Made by a program: the position numbers and the translations under genes. The notes under the pieces are model-generated. The model saw only the letters and a program-made list of their open reading frames with translations, did no database searches and was not told the origin of the DNA. From NCBI GenBank assembly GCA_015956445.1, contig WIUZ02000007.1, forward strand, positions 434,001-498,000: a DNA stretch of 64,000 nucleotides, written 5' to 3'. The stretch comes from Thelephora terrestris (Eukaryota > Basidiomycota > Agaricomycetes > Thelephorales > Thelephoraceae). Position 1 is the stretch's first letter, and the number at the start of each line of letters is the position of its first letter. This document shows, piece after piece, positions 60,780 to 64,000 of the stretch.

Positions 60780-63700
60780 GTGTCAGGAACATGGTATTTT
60801 TAAAACTTTTTATAACACGCTCTTTCTTCGAACTCTTCTTAACTATTCTTATGTTTTGAATGCTTCACACTCCTTATCCTTCACACCATTCATTCAAAAA
60901 CACACACGCGCGTACTATTCCCAGCGAAGCCACAACGAGCTATACAAGTGCTATCCAATCCCATCAAAAGTCGACTCTATCTACGGCAGGCCTCATGGTC
61001 ATCACCCTTCCATCCCGGGGATCGTAGTGCTGGCCCCTCCTCGCAAGGACCTCCCCGAACATGGCGTCACCATCTTCGGCGCTCAGCTGAACGACTAGTT
61101 CAAGCCGATAGGAAGAGATACCTTCGAGCGGACCGGTCAGCCTCCCAGATGTCACTGAACTCTGGAACACTTGGTCCCACATCGCCATCACCGGGTGACT
61201 GCTCGACAGCACTATCGACGTAGTCGGCAAGTGACCCTCCGTCTCCCTCGTCGGACCCCTGGGCGGAATCCTGTATTGCGAGTCGATGCTGGTGGCGAAG
61301 CTGGATCTCCGACTCGACCTGTCGGTAGGGACGGTTGACCCGATAGCGGAACTCTCGTCCCCCACCTCGACCAGACTGGTCACCATCCGACTCGACTGGA
61401 CGAGGATAGGGATTAGCCGATGGAGCCATGCGATGAGCAGGACGGCGTCGAGAGCGTTTGCATCGTTGCCCCTTAGTCACCGGACGTACCTCGGCGACCC
61501 TCGGAGCATCTTCGGCTCGGTCCACTTCCATGACCTCATCCTCGATCTTCACCAACTGATGGATCGGCTGCAAGACGCAGCGCCCACAGTTCTCCTTGTC
61601 GGAAGCGGCCAGAGTGGAAGCCGGAGCCGGAGTCGGAACGGGAACCGCGTTCTCAATCGGAGGCGTTGCATAGGACGACGGGTTAGGAGAAGGGAGTACC
61701 ACCTCGTCGGCGTACTCCAGTTCGAACGGAACATCGGCGGTCCCCTGACCAACCAATTTGGGACCCTCCTTGCAGTTACAGGTTTTGTCCTGCAAGGACT
61801 CGACCTGCGCTGTCAACACAGCCACCACGTTCTCGAGTTCTTCGGTCTAGGAAATGTCAGCTTCCATCATTCTAAGCAAATGATGAAAGCGGCATTACCT
61901 TTTCATCCCTCCTGGCCAACGCCCCCTTGATGTTATTGTCCCTAACCTTCAACCCGGCGATCAACTCCTGATGGTTGGCGACCATTGCCTCCAACGCCTC
62001 GTTCGTTCCCTGTTGGAAGGCAGCCAAGGTCTCCTTCAATTGAAGACCCTCCGCCGACAGACGAAGAACGTCTGCCTTCGCCTCCTTCACCTCACGCTCC
62101 AAACGTTCAACCTAGGCAGTTTGATTAGTCGAGAGTCATACTCGAATATTCAAACGGAGAACCTACCTTGCTCTCCCCCTCCCGAACGAGCGACCACAAC
62201 AACGAAGTGGAAGCGGTAGCGTGGCGAACGGCCCGAGGAACGGTCGCTCCGTGCTCCAATAGGTCCTGATCGTAGATTCCCCTTTGCAGGGTGTACCAGA
62301 GCTCCTTCTTGATCGGATGCTCCAACTCTCCGAACCTACCCCTCATCCGGAAGGCCACCTTCTCGGCGATTATCGTACGGACCCAGAGCTCATCGTCCCA
62401 GGTCAACCCCGTCAAATGTGGGATCGTCTCCCTGAGACGTTCGGCGTCCACTTCTGTGATGACCTCCAAGATCTAGAAGCCGTTAGCTGGACATCCACGC
62501 CCAAAAGAACGTTCCTCTACCTAGAGGAAGGCGTTAGTGCTAGCGAACAAAAGCTCTAGGTCTCCCCCATACCTGGTCATCCGTGGTATAGGGAGTCCCA
62601 GCCGCACAGGCATAGGTCTTGCGGGCAGCGGCACGACGGTCAATGCGAGAGATGGTGGAGATGCCGTTGGCGACTTTGTAGGTATGGTTGTTGGGGAAGG
62701 ACATGTTTTGGTAAGATGATGGGGAAGTTGCTGGTGTTGCTGATCAAGGATGGCTCCAAGAAGACGTCCTTCTTATAGCCTAGATCGGTGATCCTTCACG
62801 TGACCTACCTCGACGAACCTCATTGGTCCGGGTCACATCAACTTCCGCCCCTGTACCATCATCGTTGGCTTACTGTATCAAGCTGACACCTCGGCCCGCG
62901 GGACGGCCTTGGAAGAACTTCGTTCCGGAACGACTAGAACGCGCGCGCACTAAAAATAGGTCTCAAGACCCTGATGACCCCTTTATGACATCACGAACCC
63001 CTTTTACGACCCCCCATGACTTTACGATTACGATCAACCCTGGACCCTGATCACACACGTGGACAGTCACATCACAGTCTCCTAACCGGAGGAAGGACTC
63101 GCCGCTATTCGGAAGCATCGCCTTAGGATCCTTCTGGTTAGCTCAGCGCATGTGGAGTAGCCGTTAGCGTGAAACGCCGGCGAATCTGTAATCCCTCATG
63201 TCCCATGAGTCTAGGCCCGACCTCCTCATGTTCGGACGTACGTTGAGGTTACCACTAGTCCGTGATGCTGTTACCGCCTACAGACAACAAGGGATGCTGT
63301 ATGGTCTCTATCTTTGGCCTCTCCAAAGGAAGCATCCAAGAAGATTCTCACCTAGCCCTTGGGTGTGATCCCCAGGTACGAACTTTCATGACCCCATGCC
63401 CCTATTTCTTTTAGGACTAGTGTTATCTTTACCCCTATGTTTCATGCAGACATTCCTTATCTTTTATGCAATCCTTCACACGCTAGTAAGGCCCTTTGTC
63501 CTTTATCTTCCCACGCGTCATATTTGTTCGCTTCCCTTACTTAGCGTTCACACACTCCTTATCTCCCTTTGTTCGGACTTGATAAGGGTATATTAGGGTA
63601 TTGACGTCATGGCCACTCCTTTAGTATAAGTAGCAACTGTGGCTGTATCGTAGTACCTTAGTTTTGTTACCTCAGGAAATCCTCTGCCCTTCTCAGCCCA

Positions 63701-64000
63701 GTTGCAGTTAAGGCCAAGTCAGAGTTTCTTGTTTGATCCAAGACATCCCCCATCTGCTCTCCCTCCCGCTCTGCGCGTCAACTGCGCCTCGTAACTATAG
63801 ACTCTCCGTAGTCATATTAGAACACCTCGAGCGTCCAGTCGATCAACTGGTGGAGTCATCAATCCTGTTGTAGGGATCAACCCTTGTTTGTTAAACCGAA
63901 CGAAGTACGGTTTAGGTTGGGTTTCTCTTTAGGATTTCGACCTGACTTGCAGTGACCTCGGACAACCTACCGGAAGAATAGAGACGTGATCGTTCTCTCA
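60780..64000. repeat. Duplicated unit, copy B (runs off the right edge)
   Basis: It starts with the same tgtcaggaacatgg boundary as copy A and follows it to the last base. Differences are scattered substitutions, small indels and one replaced block at about 63295-63355. High similarity, including introns and non-coding parts, points to recent duplication or transposition. Confidence 0.7.
61100..62704 (-). CDS. Gene inside duplicated unit, copy B
   Basis: It has the same four-block, three-intron layout as copy A, starting MSFPNNHTYKVANGIST at 62704 and ending FLSA at 61100, and also looks whole. Amino-acid differences from copy A are few (for example EVITEVDAERLRETIPHLT against EVVTEVDAERLRETMPHLM). 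Conservation of the frame and of all splice sites in both copies suggests the protein is, or was until recently, under selection. Confidence 0.6.

Overview
The window reads as nuclear DNA of a filamentous basidiomycete, most likely an Agaricomycete. Genes are cut by many very short introns (about 75 placed here, 47 to 90 nt, almost all GT-AG). Gene starts are pyrimidine-rich, and several products belong to fungal or basidiomycete families: a REG1-type phosphatase regulator, a PACT-domain spindle-pole protein, a KRE9/KNH1-like wall protein and an integrase-core protein. All gene models come from reading splice sites and family motifs by eye. Exon lists are given because the entries carry only outer bounds.

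Left part (1-19.1 kb): the 5' end of a class A FAD monooxygenase runs off the left edge and is divergent from a membrane-anchored alpha/beta hydrolase. About 5.5 kb with no convincing gene follows. Then come a REG1-like PP1 regulator, 2.9 kb without a gene, a nine-exon DUF2235 hydrolase, a carnitine acyltransferase, a tRNA-Tyr with a 10-nt intron, and a small secreted-protein candidate.

Middle part (20-47 kb), the conserved core: a vacuolar-type serine carboxypeptidase, phosphoglucomutase, a 1744-aa PACT coiled-coil protein, a three-repeat Cys/His protein, pirin, STT3, a GPI-anchored KRE9-like protein, RNase H2 subunit C and a TAP-like serine peptidase. Phosphoglucomutase (UDP-glucose supply), STT3 (N-glycosylation) and the KRE9-like protein all serve the cell surface, but they sit in ordinary divergent or convergent pairs and do not form a cluster. 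Three introns appear to use GC donors, and two microexons (11 and 18 nt) are needed to keep conserved motifs.

Right part (47-64 kb), accessory and repeat-rich: degenerate hairpin repeats, an integrase-core (DDE) protein, two unrecognised minus-strand genes and a 501-bp MITE with 129-bp inverted repeats inside the larger of them. The MITE carries splice sites in its own terminal repeats, and removing it as a 456-nt intron keeps the host frame open. This introner-like insertion is the most interesting observation. The window ends in two copies of a unit of at least 3.2 kb, each with what looks like a whole four-exon gene, separated by 1.4 kb that holds a 102-bp tandem repeat and a palindrome pair.
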